64,000 bases of DNA from assembly GCA_944390805.1 (NCBI GenBank), contig CALXQW010000002.1:1-64000 (forward strand), in the 5' to 3' direction. The position numbers and the translations under genes were made by a program. Under the pieces are notes generated by a model, which had not been told where the DNA came from, did no database searches, and saw only the letters and a list, made by a program, of their open reading frames with translations. Origin of the DNA: an uncultured Opitutales bacterium (GTDB lineage: Bacteria; Verrucomicrobiota; Verrucomicrobiia; Opitutales; Intestinicryptomonadaceae). Below, piece by piece: positions 47,351-55,741 of this stretch (its first letter is position 1; the number at the start of each line of letters is the position of its first letter).

Positions 47351-48613
47351 ATGAGCAGAAAAAACGTAGTAATAACCGGACTCGGATTTATAACAAGCAT
47401 AGGCAACGATGCCGATTCCGTGTCTGACAGCCTTATAGGCATGAAATCAGGCATAGAGCTTTACGCGCCTTTTGCCGATGAAAAGATTCCCGTAAAATGC
47501 GCCGGCACAATAAAGGGATTCGATACATCAAGCTTCGATCCTGAAGACTGGACCTATCCGGAAGGATACTCCGTAAGGAGGGAATTTTTGCGCGGCTTCA
47601 GCCCCCACTGCCTTTACGCGTACTGCGCAATGATGCAGGCTGTAAAAGACGCAAAACTCACAAGCGAAGATATCTCAAATCCCGATACAGGCATGTTCAC
47701 CTCAAGCGCCGGTTCAACCGGAATGCTGTACCACCACATGCAGCGTCTGGATAAAGTAGGCGTTGCGCGCTGCCACCCGATGGCGATAGTGCAGTCTATA
47801 GTTGGAACTTTGTCTTTCAATTTGGTTTCAGCATTCAAAATAAAGGGTGCAAGCTGCGGATTTGCCAGTGCGTGTGCAAGCAGCGCCCACGCGCTTGGTT
47901 TTGCTTTCGACGAGATATCTATGGGCAGGCAAAAGCGCATGTTTGTTGTTGGCGGAGAAGACGGAGATTACCGCACATTGCTTCCGTTCTTTGGAATGAG
48001 GGCCCTTAGCCCGAACAAGGATCCGCGGACAGCTTCGAGGCCCTTCGATAAGCACAGGGACGGTTTTGTAGGTACCGGTGGCGCAACCGTGATGGTGCTT
48101 GAAGATGAAGACGCCGCCGTGGCGCGCGGGGCAAAGATTTACGCTCGCATGGCAGGATGGGGCCAAGCTTCGGACGGATTTAGCGTTGCCATACCGCATC
48201 CGGAAGGAGCCGGCCTTGCGGAGGCAATACGCCGCGCGCTCGATTCCACAGACATCAAACCTGAGGAGTTGGATTACATAAACGCGCACGCCACTTCCAC
48301 CCCCATAGGAGATACGGCAGAGCTGAAAGCGATAGGAAAAATTTTCGGGGAGAGCCCGAAGGTTGCAATAAGTTCAACAAAGGCAATAACCGGCCACGGG
48401 TTGTCGCTTGCGGGCGTTATGGAGGCTGGGTTCTGCACTCTTGCGCTCGACAGGGGATTTATGCCCGGAAGCGCCAATATTGAAGATATAGACGAAGCCG
48501 CAAAGCCATTCAACATACTTCGCAATACCTCCCTCGAGGCCCCTAAGCGCGCAATGTCTTTGAGCAGCGGTTTTGGCGGAGCAAACGTTGCTTTGATATT
48601 GGAGAAGATATAA
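47351..48613 (+). CDS. Beta-ketoacyl-ACP synthase (FabF family)
   Basis: 420 residues. It condenses malonyl-ACP with an acyl chain. The active-site Cys is in FASACASSAHALG, the His residues in NAHATSTPIGD and in KAITGHGLSLAG, so the Cys-His-His triad is complete. The start MSRKNVVITGLGFITSIGND is typical. Between dehydratase (9 bases before) and waaA (8 bases after). FabF and FabB are normally the main elongation enzymes; a second, envelope-specific copy is likely here, inferred from context. Confidence 0.9.
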   Translation: MSRKNVVITGLGFITSIGNDADSVSDSLIGMKSGIELYAPFADEKIPVKCAGTIKGFDTSSFDPEDWTYPEGYSVRREFLRGFSPHCLYAYCAMMQAVKDAKLTSEDISNPDTGMFTSSAGSTGMLYHHMQRLDKVGVARCHPMAIVQSIVGTLSFNLVSAFKIKGASCGFASACASSAHALGFAFDEISMGRQKRMFVVGGEDGDYRTLLPFFGMRALSPNKDPRTASRPFDKHRDGFVGTGGATVMVLEDEDAAVARGAKIYARMAGWGQASDGFSVAIPHPEGAGLAEAIRRALDSTDIKPEELDYINAHATSTPIGDTAELKAIGKIFGESPKVAISSTKAITGHGLSLAGVMEAGFCTLALDRGFMPGSANIEDIDEAAKPFNILRNTSLEAPKRAMSLSSGFGGANVALILEKI

Positions 48614-48621
48614 TAGCAGCA

Positions 48622-49917
48622 ATGATTTGGTTTTACAGAATTTTATTTCCGCCGGCGCTGTTATTGGCACTGCCGTATTACGGTTGGCGCATGATAAGGC
48701 GCGGCGGATATGCCAAAGATTTCGCACACAGGCTTGGATTTGTAAAGAAGCTGCCGGCGTGTCCGCTGGGGAAGAAGAGAGTTTGGATACAGGCTGTAAG
48801 CGTAGGCGAGATAGGCGCGGCCTCTACGCTTATAAAGAAGCTGTCCCAAAGGAGCGACATAGAGCTTGTTGTCACCACAACAACAAGCACCGCATATAAG
48901 ATCTTAAGGGAAAAATTTGCGAAGGAATGTTTCTGGTGCGGAGTTTTCCCCATAGATTTTTTTCCATTCAGCCGCATGGCGCACAGAAGGATACGCCCAA
49001 ATTTGTGCGTTTTAATGGAAGGCGAACTTTGGCCTGAACATATGCACCAAGCTAGAGTGCGCGGAGCTAAAATTCTGCTTGTAAACGCTAGGCTCTCCGA
49101 CAGGTCTTACGCAAGGTATTCAAAGGTAAAATTTCTTGCAAAGAGGTTATTTGGGAAGTTGTCGGCAATAATGGCCTCGAGCAAGGAAGACGCGCAGCGC
49201 TTCATATCTTTGGGGGCGAATCCGGAAAATGTAAGTGTTTCTGGAAATATGAAATTTGATTCCGCTCCGGAAAAGATATTGTCTGCCGAAGAGCGCGCCG
49301 AATTAAAGAAAAGCCTTGGATTTGCTAAAAACAGCCTTGTTATGCTCGGTAGTTCAACCTGGCCCACGGAGGAGGAAATGCTGCTGAAGGCTCTAAAAGA
49401 CATAAGGGAGAAATTTCCGCAGACAGACTGCCGACTTCTTCTTGTGCCGCGCCATGCGGAACGCCGCGCGGAAATAATAGAACTTTTGGAGAAGTCAGGG
49501 TTAAGCTACTGCGTCAGGACACAAAACCGCATAGCTCCGGAAGGGACTCTGGTATATTTGGCCGATACCACCGGAGAACTCTCCGCGCTGACGCAATGTG
49601 CAGATTTTGCATTTATAGGCAAAAGCCTAGATCCAAACGACGGCGGGCAAACTCCAATAGAGTGCGCGGCACTCGGGGTTGCCATATCTTACGGAAATAA
49701 CATGAGCAACTTTCGCCCTGCGTGCAAGGCTCTTGAAAAGCTCGGGGCGTCTTTAAAAGCGCAGACTCATGATGAAGCCGTAGAGAATCTCGAGAGGCTG
49801 GCTTCCGACAGTAACCTAAGGAAAGAAATATCAAATAGGGCAAAACTCTGGCACGATTCAAACTCCGGCTCGTCGGAGCGCATATTTGAAAAGATATTAT
49901 CCGAGCTAAAAAGCTGA
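48622..49917 (+). CDS. waaA: 3-deoxy-D-manno-octulosonic acid (Kdo) transferase
   Basis: 431 residues. It adds Kdo from CMP-Kdo to the lipid A precursor on the cytoplasmic face of the inner membrane. It starts with a membrane anchor (IWFYRILFPPALLLALPYYG), then VWIQAVSVGEIGAASTLIKKL, the LMEGELWPEH segment with the catalytic Glu, ILLVNARLSD and the C-terminal GGQTPIECAALGVAISYG. This shows the organism makes Kdo-containing LPS. Last gene of the operon; a terminator follows. Confidence 0.94.
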   Translation: MIWFYRILFPPALLLALPYYGWRMIRRGGYAKDFAHRLGFVKKLPACPLGKKRVWIQAVSVGEIGAASTLIKKLSQRSDIELVVTTTTSTAYKILREKFAKECFWCGVFPIDFFPFSRMAHRRIRPNLCVLMEGELWPEHMHQARVRGAKILLVNARLSDRSYARYSKVKFLAKRLFGKLSAIMASSKEDAQRFISLGANPENVSVSGNMKFDSAPEKILSAEERAELKKSLGFAKNSLVMLGSSTWPTEEEMLLKALKDIREKFPQTDCRLLLVPRHAERRAEIIELLEKSGLSYCVRTQNRIAPEGTLVYLADTTGELSALTQCADFAFIGKSLDPNDGGQTPIECAALGVAISYGNNMSNFRPACKALEKLGASLKAQTHDEAVENLERLASDSNLRKEISNRAKLWHDSNSGSSERIFEKILSELKS

Positions 49918-49954
49918 CTTGTAAAAAACTAAAGACAACACAATCTTTCACACA

Positions 49955-49996
49955 AAAGCGGCGGGCAAAAAAGACAGTTAGCCCGCCGCTTTATTT
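49955..49996 (+). terminator. Terminator of the dehydratase-synthase-waaA operon
   Basis: AAAGCGGCGGGC (49955-49966), a 14-base loop, GCCCGCCGCTTT (49981-49992), then ATTT. A long stem with a moderate T-run. The 240 bases after it hold nothing I recognise. Confidence 0.8.
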
Positions 49997-50239
49997 ACCT
50001 TATATATTTTCTGCGAGTTTTAAAATTTTATGCGCACATTTCCCGAAGATAAAACCTTAGGGAAACAAGGCAAAAATATACATTTTGCGCAGAGACGAGC
50101 ATTTGCCAAAAAGAGCTAAATCTTTACCATTTTACATAAAAAATACCCGATACAAATAAAGGGCAAAATATAAAGCTCCTTACGCACAATAAAAATGCGC
50201 GCAAAAAAGTTCCCATAAAGCCAAGAGAAATGCCTCTTA

Positions 50240-50503
50240 TTACTTTCTAAAATACTTTCCGCTTATTTTGTCTTTTTCAAAGACTTCAAAACCCGCCCTT
50301 TTTACGCGGGCAAGATCAGAGAGGCTCTTTTCCTTGCCGGGAGTATACTGGCTGGTAAGATTCGGTACATCATATATGCGTTCAACCTTTTCTCCGGTCT
50401 GGGGATGAACCTTTAACGACGGGCTACCTATGGGTTGCTCAACTTCAAAAATATCCCCTTCGCTGCCGTCGGCCTTTATTGTTCTGTATGTATATATTGG
50501 CAT
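50240..50503 (-). CDS. FmdB-like protein lacking the zinc cysteines
   Basis: 87 residues from the ATG at 50503, one base after the M50 protease stop; an ATG at 50512 would overlap that gene. It opens MPIYTYRTIKADGSEG and contains HPQTGEKVERIYDVPN, which aligns with the start (MPIYEYxCxxCG) and middle (CPxCGxxxxR) of FmdB-family zinc ribbons, but no Cys remains. A zinc-free derivative of that fold is the simplest reading. It is the last gene of a four-gene operon whose first gene is a normal FmdB. Function unknown. Confidence 0.75.
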   Translation of the reverse strand: MPIYTYRTIKADGSEGDIFEVEQPIGSPSLKVHPQTGEKVERIYDVPNLTSQYTPGKEKSLSDLARVKRAGFEVFEKDKISGKYFRK

Positions 50504-50504
50504 A

Positions 50505-51176
50505 TTACGCAAGAAAGCTTACTATCAAATTAGAAACCCTTAGGAATACAGATGCAAGAGCCTTTATCAGGAAATCTAAAATGGACGAAAATGCACTGAT
50601 ATTTATAAGGACAAGAAATATCACTATGCCCCATTGTGCAAGGCGCGCGTAGGTAACCTCGCTCATGCCTGTTAGATGCTTGAGAAAATGAGATCCGTCA
50701 AGAGGCGGAATAGGCAGCATGTTTATTATAAAAAGCATGCAATTTACCAAGATTGCCGTAGCGCAAAAATACGCCGCGGAGGAAAATCCAAAAGAGGCAA
50801 GAACACCTGCTATGAGCGCAAAAATTAGGGCCAACACAAGATTTGCCGCAGGGCCGGCAGCCGTCGATAGCATGTCGTCGCGAGCGCGGGTCTTTGGATT
50901 CGGCAAAGATACACGTACGGGTTTACCCCAGCCGAATAATATCAGGCCGCCGCCGGAAAATGAAAGGGCTATCATAATTACAGGCAGCAAAAATGTACCG
51001 AGAAAATCCATATGTGCTATTGGATTTAAAGTTACCCTACCCTCGAGCCGCGGAAGAGGATCTCCCAGCTTGTCCGCCGCATAGGCATGTCCAAATTCAT
51101 GCATGGTTACCGCTATTAGAAGGGCTATGTAAAACAATCCGCCCTCCTTTATGTACATTAAAATATCCTGGTTCAT
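50505..51176 (-). CDS. Site-2-type (M50) intramembrane metalloprotease
   Basis: 223 residues with about six membrane helices. The zinc motif VTMHEFGHAYAADKLGD and the second motif NMLPIPPLDGSHFL (zinc Asp) are complete. The short rhomboid-free form without PDZ or CBS domain matches the small M50 group common in many phyla. It cuts membrane-embedded substrates, often anti-sigma factors; an ECF sigma/anti-sigma pair is encoded 1.5 kb upstream on the same strand, which is suggestive only. Its ATG directly follows the stop of the TPR lipoprotein gene. Confidence 0.9.
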   Translation of the reverse strand: MNQDILMYIKEGGLFYIALLIAVTMHEFGHAYAADKLGDPLPRLEGRVTLNPIAHMDFLGTFLLPVIMIALSFSGGGLILFGWGKPVRVSLPNPKTRARDDMLSTAAGPAANLVLALIFALIAGVLASFGFSSAAYFCATAILVNCMLFIINMLPIPPLDGSHFLKHLTGMSEVTYARLAQWGIVIFLVLINISAFSSILDFLIKALASVFLRVSNLIVSFLA

Positions 51177-52319
51177 TTAGTGGGAGTATTCCTTTCTTTC
51201 AAAATGCGGGCAAGATTGTTGGCTGGTTGCGGAGTTCGCCGCTGGAGAATCCTCCACAACAGAACGCAACTTTGCTCCTTCAGGCGCGCCGGATTGCATC
51301 TGCTTTAAAATCTTAGATTCTGATCCGCGCGCCGTTTCAGAATCTTTTCTTATAACATCAAGCATTGCCTGCTTGGCCTGCGCAAGGCTCGGATGGTTTA
51401 TACTTTTTAAGATTTCCTCCGCCTCTGCGTCGCGATAAAGCTCTATAAGAACCCTCGCGCGGTTGGCGTTTATGGTTTGGCGCTCAAGTTCCAAAGTTGC
51501 TGTGGGCAAAAGCTCGTTCCAAACTCTGAGAGGCTCGTTCCAATCGGCCTCTGAAACGTCAAAAAAAGATTGGGCGTAGCGCCATTTGTAGTCTTCGCGC
51601 TCGGGAGCAAGCTGGTAGGCGTTCTTCAAAGACTCAAGATACATCTTGTCTATGGTCTGCCTGTCGAACATGCCAGAAGATATGAACTTGTCCCGAAAAA
51701 GAATGAGCAACTGCCCCATCTGGCTGTGGTAGACCGCCTGTTTTGGGTCGAGCTGAACGGCGAGCTTCAGATGCGAATACGCGTCTTTGTACGAGCCGCT
51801 CTCTCCCTCGAAAGTTGCAAGCTGCTGTTTTACCACGGGAATGTTCCCGTCGAGCGAATCTGCCCGCTTAAAAATCTTGTACGCCTCGGCAAGGCTTCCT
51901 GTTGCGCGCCGGAATTTTCCGTAAAGAATAAGGGCGTCAACATCGTTTGGATTGTCGGCAAGATATTCGTTCCACAAGCCGTTTAATTTACGCGCCCGCG
52001 TGCGGGCCTCTGGACTGTTTTTATCGCGCTCGGATTCAAGCCACGAGAAAAAAGCCTCCTGCTCCTCAACTACGCCAAGCAGCCTGCGCTGCGAAAACGT
52101 GTGCGCCGACGCCTTCGCCGACTTTATCCGCTCCGATACAATCTCTGATTTGCTTTTAGCCCCCTGGGATGTAGCTCCCTGGGATGTAGCTCCCTGCGCT
52201 GGCGCATCTGTATTGGCATGAATTTTTTCCCTCTGGGCGGACCCGTCCGACGAGCACCCCTGGGCAAATGCGCCCATGCAAAATGCTATCAACAAAAATC
52301 TCTTGCCAAGAAAAAACAT
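51177..52319 (-). CDS. TPR-containing lipoprotein
   Basis: 380 residues from the ATG at 52319, preceded by GTAGGGGA. This start gives a lipoprotein signal (MFFLGKRFLLIAF, lipobox FAQGC at about 20), while the frame is open much further upstream in the region of the preceding gene. After the lipobox comes a tandem QGATSQGATSQGA stretch and then TPR repeats (NDVDALILYGKFRRATGSLAEA, quoted in part; AYSHLKLAVQLDPKQ), ending in a low-complexity tail. TPR lipoproteins usually bind partner proteins in the envelope. The gene is coupled to the M50 protease (no gap) and follows the FmdB gene by four bases. Confidence 0.85.
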   Translation of the reverse strand: MFFLGKRFLLIAFCMGAFAQGCSSDGSAQREKIHANTDAPAQGATSQGATSQGAKSKSEIVSERIKSAKASAHTFSQRRLLGVVEEQEAFFSWLESERDKNSPEARTRARKLNGLWNEYLADNPNDVDALILYGKFRRATGSLAEAYKIFKRADSLDGNIPVVKQQLATFEGESGSYKDAYSHLKLAVQLDPKQAVYHSQMGQLLILFRDKFISSGMFDRQTIDKMYLESLKNAYQLAPEREDYKWRYAQSFFDVSEADWNEPLRVWNELLPTATLELERQTINANRARVLIELYRDAEAEEILKSINHPSLAQAKQAMLDVIRKDSETARGSESKILKQMQSGAPEGAKLRSVVEDSPAANSATSQQSCPHFERKEYSH

Positions 52320-52323
52320 TCCC

Positions 52324-52563
52324 CTACGAGCAACAATGTCCGCAGCAGCATCCCGCCCCGTGCTTGTGTTCCCCGGAGCAATCGCTCCCGCATGAGCACG
52401 AAGGCTTTGCGCAATAGTTTTCGTCGGTCTTAGCAGCAAACTGCGAAATTTGTTTTTCGAGGCTTTTTGAACCGCATTTTGGGCAGACGGGCTTTTCATT
52501 CCCGCGTACAAGAGTTTCAAAAGACTCCCCGCACTTTTTACATTTGTATTCGTATATAGGCAT
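52324..52563 (-). CDS. FmdB-family zinc ribbon protein
   Basis: 79 residues. MPIYEYKCKKCGESFE and CPKCGSKSLEKQISQFA give the four zinc cysteines. The tail is Cys-, His- and Gly-rich (GAGCCCGHCCS), as in several members, and could bind additional metal. It is a putative regulator; the family is widespread and poorly understood. First gene of the operon 52563-50240. Confidence 0.9.
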   Translation of the reverse strand: MPIYEYKCKKCGESFETLVRGNEKPVCPKCGSKSLEKQISQFAAKTDENYCAKPSCSCGSDCSGEHKHGAGCCCGHCCS

Positions 52564-52690
52564 GTTTTAAAATATAAACTCCCCAAAGGGCGCAATCTCA
52601 AGAAAAATTTTTACAGGTAAACTACCACGCGCGCACCATCAAAAAAACATTATTAAATCTATATTTTTCCCAACGCGGAGTTTTTTGCAA

Positions 52691-53209
52691 TTATTCTTTA
52701 AAAAGCACCCGCAGTCCCTGCCCATTTACTATAAACAAGGCAGAAGAACAGTATTGCCCGTCGTCCCCAACCTTCATCTCTTCAGAAGGCGATACAATAA
52801 TCCCGGCCGAAGCGAGCATATCTGCAGAGTTGTTATTCCCTGCAGAATCCATACCCTTTGAAAACGCCAGAAACGCAAAAAATGCGCAAAGCAACATCAA
52901 TGACGCCGTAAGTGCCCAGCGCCTTGCAAATTTAACAAACCTTACTCCAAACGGCTCGTTGGAGATTTCCACCCTGCGCGAAAGAGTAGCAACGGCGTAG
53001 TTCATAAACTCGTCGAGCCTGTCTTTCGACAGGCTCCCAGAGTACAATTCGCATGTGGCCATCTGTATTTTACAGTAGTCCAAAAACATTCCGGCAAAAT
53101 ACGCGTTGCCGCGTATGCACTTAGAGAGAAGCTCCATCTCGCTCTCAGAAGCCTCTCCGTCGAAGTATGCGCTGAGAATCTCAGAAAACCTGTCGGTTGA
53201 AATTCTCAT
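52691..53209 (-). CDS. Anti-sigma factor-like membrane protein
   Basis: 172 residues. The N-terminal ILSAYFDGEASESEMELL matches the start of many anti-sigma factors (LSAYLDGEL), but the zinc HxxxCxxC motif is missing. One membrane helix lies at about residues 97-115 (WALTASLMLLCAFFAFLAF), so the C-terminal 55 residues would be outside. Its ATG overlaps the sigma gene stop by four bases. It probably holds the sigma factor until a signal arrives. Confidence 0.85.
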   Translation of the reverse strand: MRISTDRFSEILSAYFDGEASESEMELLSKCIRGNAYFAGMFLDYCKIQMATCELYSGSLSKDRLDEFMNYAVATLSRRVEISNEPFGVRFVKFARRWALTASLMLLCAFFAFLAFSKGMDSAGNNNSADMLASAGIIVSPSEEMKVGDDGQYCSSALFIVNGQGLRVLFKE

Positions 53210-53808
53210 CTTACCGATTCCGACAACTCCGCACGGAGAAATTCCCTCGCGCGGGAAAGCCTGCTCTTAACCGTGCCTACACTTAGACCCAGCTTTTCTG
53301 CAATCTCCTCGTAGCTTAAATGCTCGGAAACTCTAAGATTGAAAACTTGAGAGTATTTCTCCGGCATCGCCGCAACGGCCTTTGGCAGAAGCTCCTCAAA
53401 CTCAGAAGAAAGAGCTTGCTCGCGCGGATTGGGCGCCGGGCAGCTGATAGTCTCGCCTATGGTGGCGGAACTGTCATTTGAAATTGGAGCGTCGAAAGAC
53501 ATGGACTGCGCCCTGCGCCTGCGCCACCAATACCAGTGTTTGTTCCTGGCAAGATTTGTCGCAATGTGGTAGAGCCAAGTTCCTATGGAGCATTCACCCC
53601 TGAAAGAACCTATGTTCTTTCTGGCCTTGATAAATGTATCCTGCGCAACCTCCTGAGCGTCCTGATAGTTGTTCAACAGGCTGTTGGCCCTGTTGAAGAT
53701 TTTATCCCAGTTCTCCGACACAAGCCTGTTGAAGGCAACCTCGTCGCCCTTTTGGAGGTCGGCAACGAGGGTGTCGGCAGTCTTTGATGTTAGTGTCGAT
53801 GAAGACAT
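53206..53808 (-). CDS. ECF (group 4) sigma-70 factor
   Basis: 200 residues. Region 2 covers about 20-90 (NRLVSENWDKIFNRANSLL, DAQEVAQDTFIKA, GTWLYHIATNLARNK) and region 4 about 135-190 (LRVSEHLSYEEIAEKLGLS, GTVKSRLSRAREFLRAE). The linker between them is long and lacks regions 1 and 3. It directs RNA polymerase to an unknown regulon. It is coupled to the anti-sigma gene and divergent from the GTPase operon at 53960, 151 bases away, which is a candidate target. Confidence 0.93.
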   Translation of the reverse strand: MSSSTLTSKTADTLVADLQKGDEVAFNRLVSENWDKIFNRANSLLNNYQDAQEVAQDTFIKARKNIGSFRGECSIGTWLYHIATNLARNKHWYWWRRRRAQSMSFDAPISNDSSATIGETISCPAPNPREQALSSEFEELLPKAVAAMPEKYSQVFNLRVSEHLSYEEIAEKLGLSVGTVKSRLSRAREFLRAELSESVR

Positions 53809-53836
53809 GGTTTTTTACTTTTTATTGTTAGCGTTT

Positions 53837-53859
53837 AAAGCGGACAAATTTTCCGCTTT
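53837..53859. other. Hairpin in the divergent region upstream of the sigma gene
   Basis: AAAGCGGA (53837-53844), a seven-base loop, TCCGCTTT (53852-53859), then a T-rich run on the plus strand. On the plus strand it reads as an intrinsic terminator although no plus-strand gene ends here; on the minus strand it lies in the leader of the sigma gene. Confidence 0.55.
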
Positions 53860-53907
53860 TATTTTTTTAGACGCAGCACCGCGTTTTTTGTTTCAAAATT
53901 TTTTTAA

Positions 53908-53936
53908 TTGAAGTTGGGCGCGCGTCCGTTTAAATA
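53908..53936 (+). promoter_or_regulatory. Putative promoter of the GTPase operon
   Basis: TTGAAG (53908-53913), 17 bases, TAAATA (53931-53936), 23 bases before the ATG at 53960. The boxes are only partly like the sigma-70 consensus. I cannot tell whether the divergent ECF factor reads this region. Confidence 0.3.
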
Positions 53937-53959
53937 TGCTGTAAAACAATTATCGTACA

Positions 53960-55741
53960 ATGTTCGGATTTCTTAAAAGCAAACGGAAAGTAAGGGTTTC
54001 AATGACAGATTGCGCAGACCGCTTCTCCCAAACGGCAGAAGACGAAGAAGTGCGCATAGGAGGTTCAGCGGACTGTTCCCTGAAGGTTGAAGGTTTCCCT
54101 GCATGTCTGGCAGTCAGAGCCGGGCGCGGCGGCTCTTTTGAAGTTGTCCCGCTGGATAAGGACGCCCCGGTATTGGTAAATTCCGCCCGGGTTGAGAGCG
54201 TCCAGCCCGTTCCAGACTTATTTACTCTGCAAATTGGCAGCAGAATATTTTATGTTGCCCTATCCGATATTGCGCGTGAGAAAGTCGCCAAGGCAGACTT
54301 TTCCAAATGGACAGTTTTCAACGTTCAAACCGGGCGCATAGAAGACGAGCTTCCCCTTGAACGCATACCTCTGTCCATGGCAAAGAGGGGCATTACCGGA
54401 GAAGGCATGGCCATATGCCCGTCAGGAATGGAAACCGGCTTTTTCTATTCGCATGTATTCGGAAATGGAGAAAACCAGGGAATACCGGCAGACATGAAAG
54501 TTTCAGGACAAGCGGCCCCGATAGCGGCAGATATTTCACCGGTGCTGTCGGAATCTGTTGCGCCCGTAACATGCCCGCTTTGCTGGCTGAAATTTGATGT
54601 GGGAGATGCCATGAACATAGCCACCCACGAATCTTTGCGCTCAGACCCAGTCTTGGGACCAAACGAGATGCTCAGGTTTCTGCCTGTAAGTTTTTCTCCC
54701 GACGGAGTTGCGCTCGACCCGGCCGGAATGCCCGCTCCGGACTTTGCCTGTCCGCACTGCCGCAAGAAGCTGCCATCGGGATTCTTTGATTTGGACAATA
54801 AGATATTTTCCATAGTCGGCGCGCCCAGTTCGGGTAAGTCTTACTATCTTAGCGTTCTTACGAAGCAGCTTCAGACGTCTTTGTACAAGAACTTTGGAAT
54901 GACACTCAAAGATTTGGATCCATCTGGGAACATGCTGCTTACTCAGATGAGAAACAGGCTCTTCTCGGCCTCAAAACCCGAAGACGCGATTCTGGCAAAG
55001 ACCGCCCTTGAAGGAGCCATGTACGAGAGGTATCCGCGGTTTGGGAAAATGGTTGCCCTGCCAAAACCCATGACCTATGCGATATCGTCCGACGACAAAT
55101 CTAAAAAGGAAGTATCTATAATTTTCTACGACAACGCCGGAGAACATTTTGAGCCTGGTTTAGACTTGGAGGAATCTCCTGGAGCCATGCATGTTGCCAG
55201 TTCTGCGGCAATATTCTTCCTCTTTGACCCTGCGGCAAACAGAAACTTTAAAAAGCTTCTCGAGGGGAATCCAGACCCGCAGCTTTCTATAGGCGGCAGG
55301 CTGGACCAGCAAGATACGATACTCTCCGAGATGGAAATGCGCATAAAGCGCATTGCTGGCATGGATTTGTCGGAGAAGATAGACAAGCCCTTGGCAGTTA
55401 TCATAGGCAAGTACGATATCTGGAAAGATCTGCTTAAAACTCCGCTTCTTGAGCCAATTTCAGACGGACGCCTTGATATTGGCGCAATAGATGAGAACTC
55501 CAGAAACATAAAGAATTTCCTGGAGCAGATAGATCCGTCTATAGTCAGCGCCGCCCAAAGCATATCAAAAGACACAAAGTTCTTTGCTTTAAGCGCGCTT
55601 GGCCATTCTCCGATAAAGCTCACAGAAGGGCCTTGCGCCGGGAAGATAGCGCCCATACCGGAAAAGCTCAATCCAATGTACGTTGAGATACCCACACTGT
55701 GGGCGCTTAGCCGCACCACGAATCTAATTCCGACACGCTGA
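53960..55741 (+). CDS. FHA-like/zinc-ribbon/GTPase fusion protein
   Basis: 593 residues, soluble, no signal. Residues about 10-105 look like an FHA domain (EVRIGGSADCSLKV, VLVNSARVE, LFTLQIGSRIFYVA). A zinc ribbon is made of CPLC (about 205) and CPHC (about 264). The P-loop GAPSSGKSYYL is at about 287, the switch II motif YDNAGEHF at about 389 and IIGKYDIW, with GKxD in place of NKxD, near 480; so this is a GTPase-type P-loop protein of the kind found with GAP1 proteins (DO-GTPase-like group). The next gene encodes such a protein and starts one base inside this stop codon. An FHA domain normally binds phosphothreonine, so a kinase signal may control it. Function unknown. Confidence 0.8.
   Translation: MFGFLKSKRKVRVSMTDCADRFSQTAEDEEVRIGGSADCSLKVEGFPACLAVRAGRGGSFEVVPLDKDAPVLVNSARVESVQPVPDLFTLQIGSRIFYVALSDIAREKVAKADFSKWTVFNVQTGRIEDELPLERIPLSMAKRGITGEGMAICPSGMETGFFYSHVFGNGENQGIPADMKVSGQAAPIAADISPVLSESVAPVTCPLCWLKFDVGDAMNIATHESLRSDPVLGPNEMLRFLPVSFSPDGVALDPAGMPAPDFACPHCRKKLPSGFFDLDNKIFSIVGAPSSGKSYYLSVLTKQLQTSLYKNFGMTLKDLDPSGNMLLTQMRNRLFSASKPEDAILAKTALEGAMYERYPRFGKMVALPKPMTYAISSDDKSKKEVSIIFYDNAGEHFEPGLDLEESPGAMHVASSAAIFFLFDPAANRNFKKLLEGNPDPQLSIGGRLDQQDTILSEMEMRIKRIAGMDLSEKIDKPLAVIIGKYDIWKDLLKTPLLEPISDGRLDIGAIDENSRNIKNFLEQIDPSIVSAAQSISKDTKFFALSALGHSPIKLTEGPCAGKIAPIPEKLNPMYVEIPTLWALSRTTNLIPTR

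Noticed and set aside
52320..52601. N-terminal extension of the TPR lipoprotein through the FmdB gene
   Set aside because: The extension overlaps a well-supported FmdB gene in another frame, and the internal ATG at 52319 gives a perfect lipoprotein signal.
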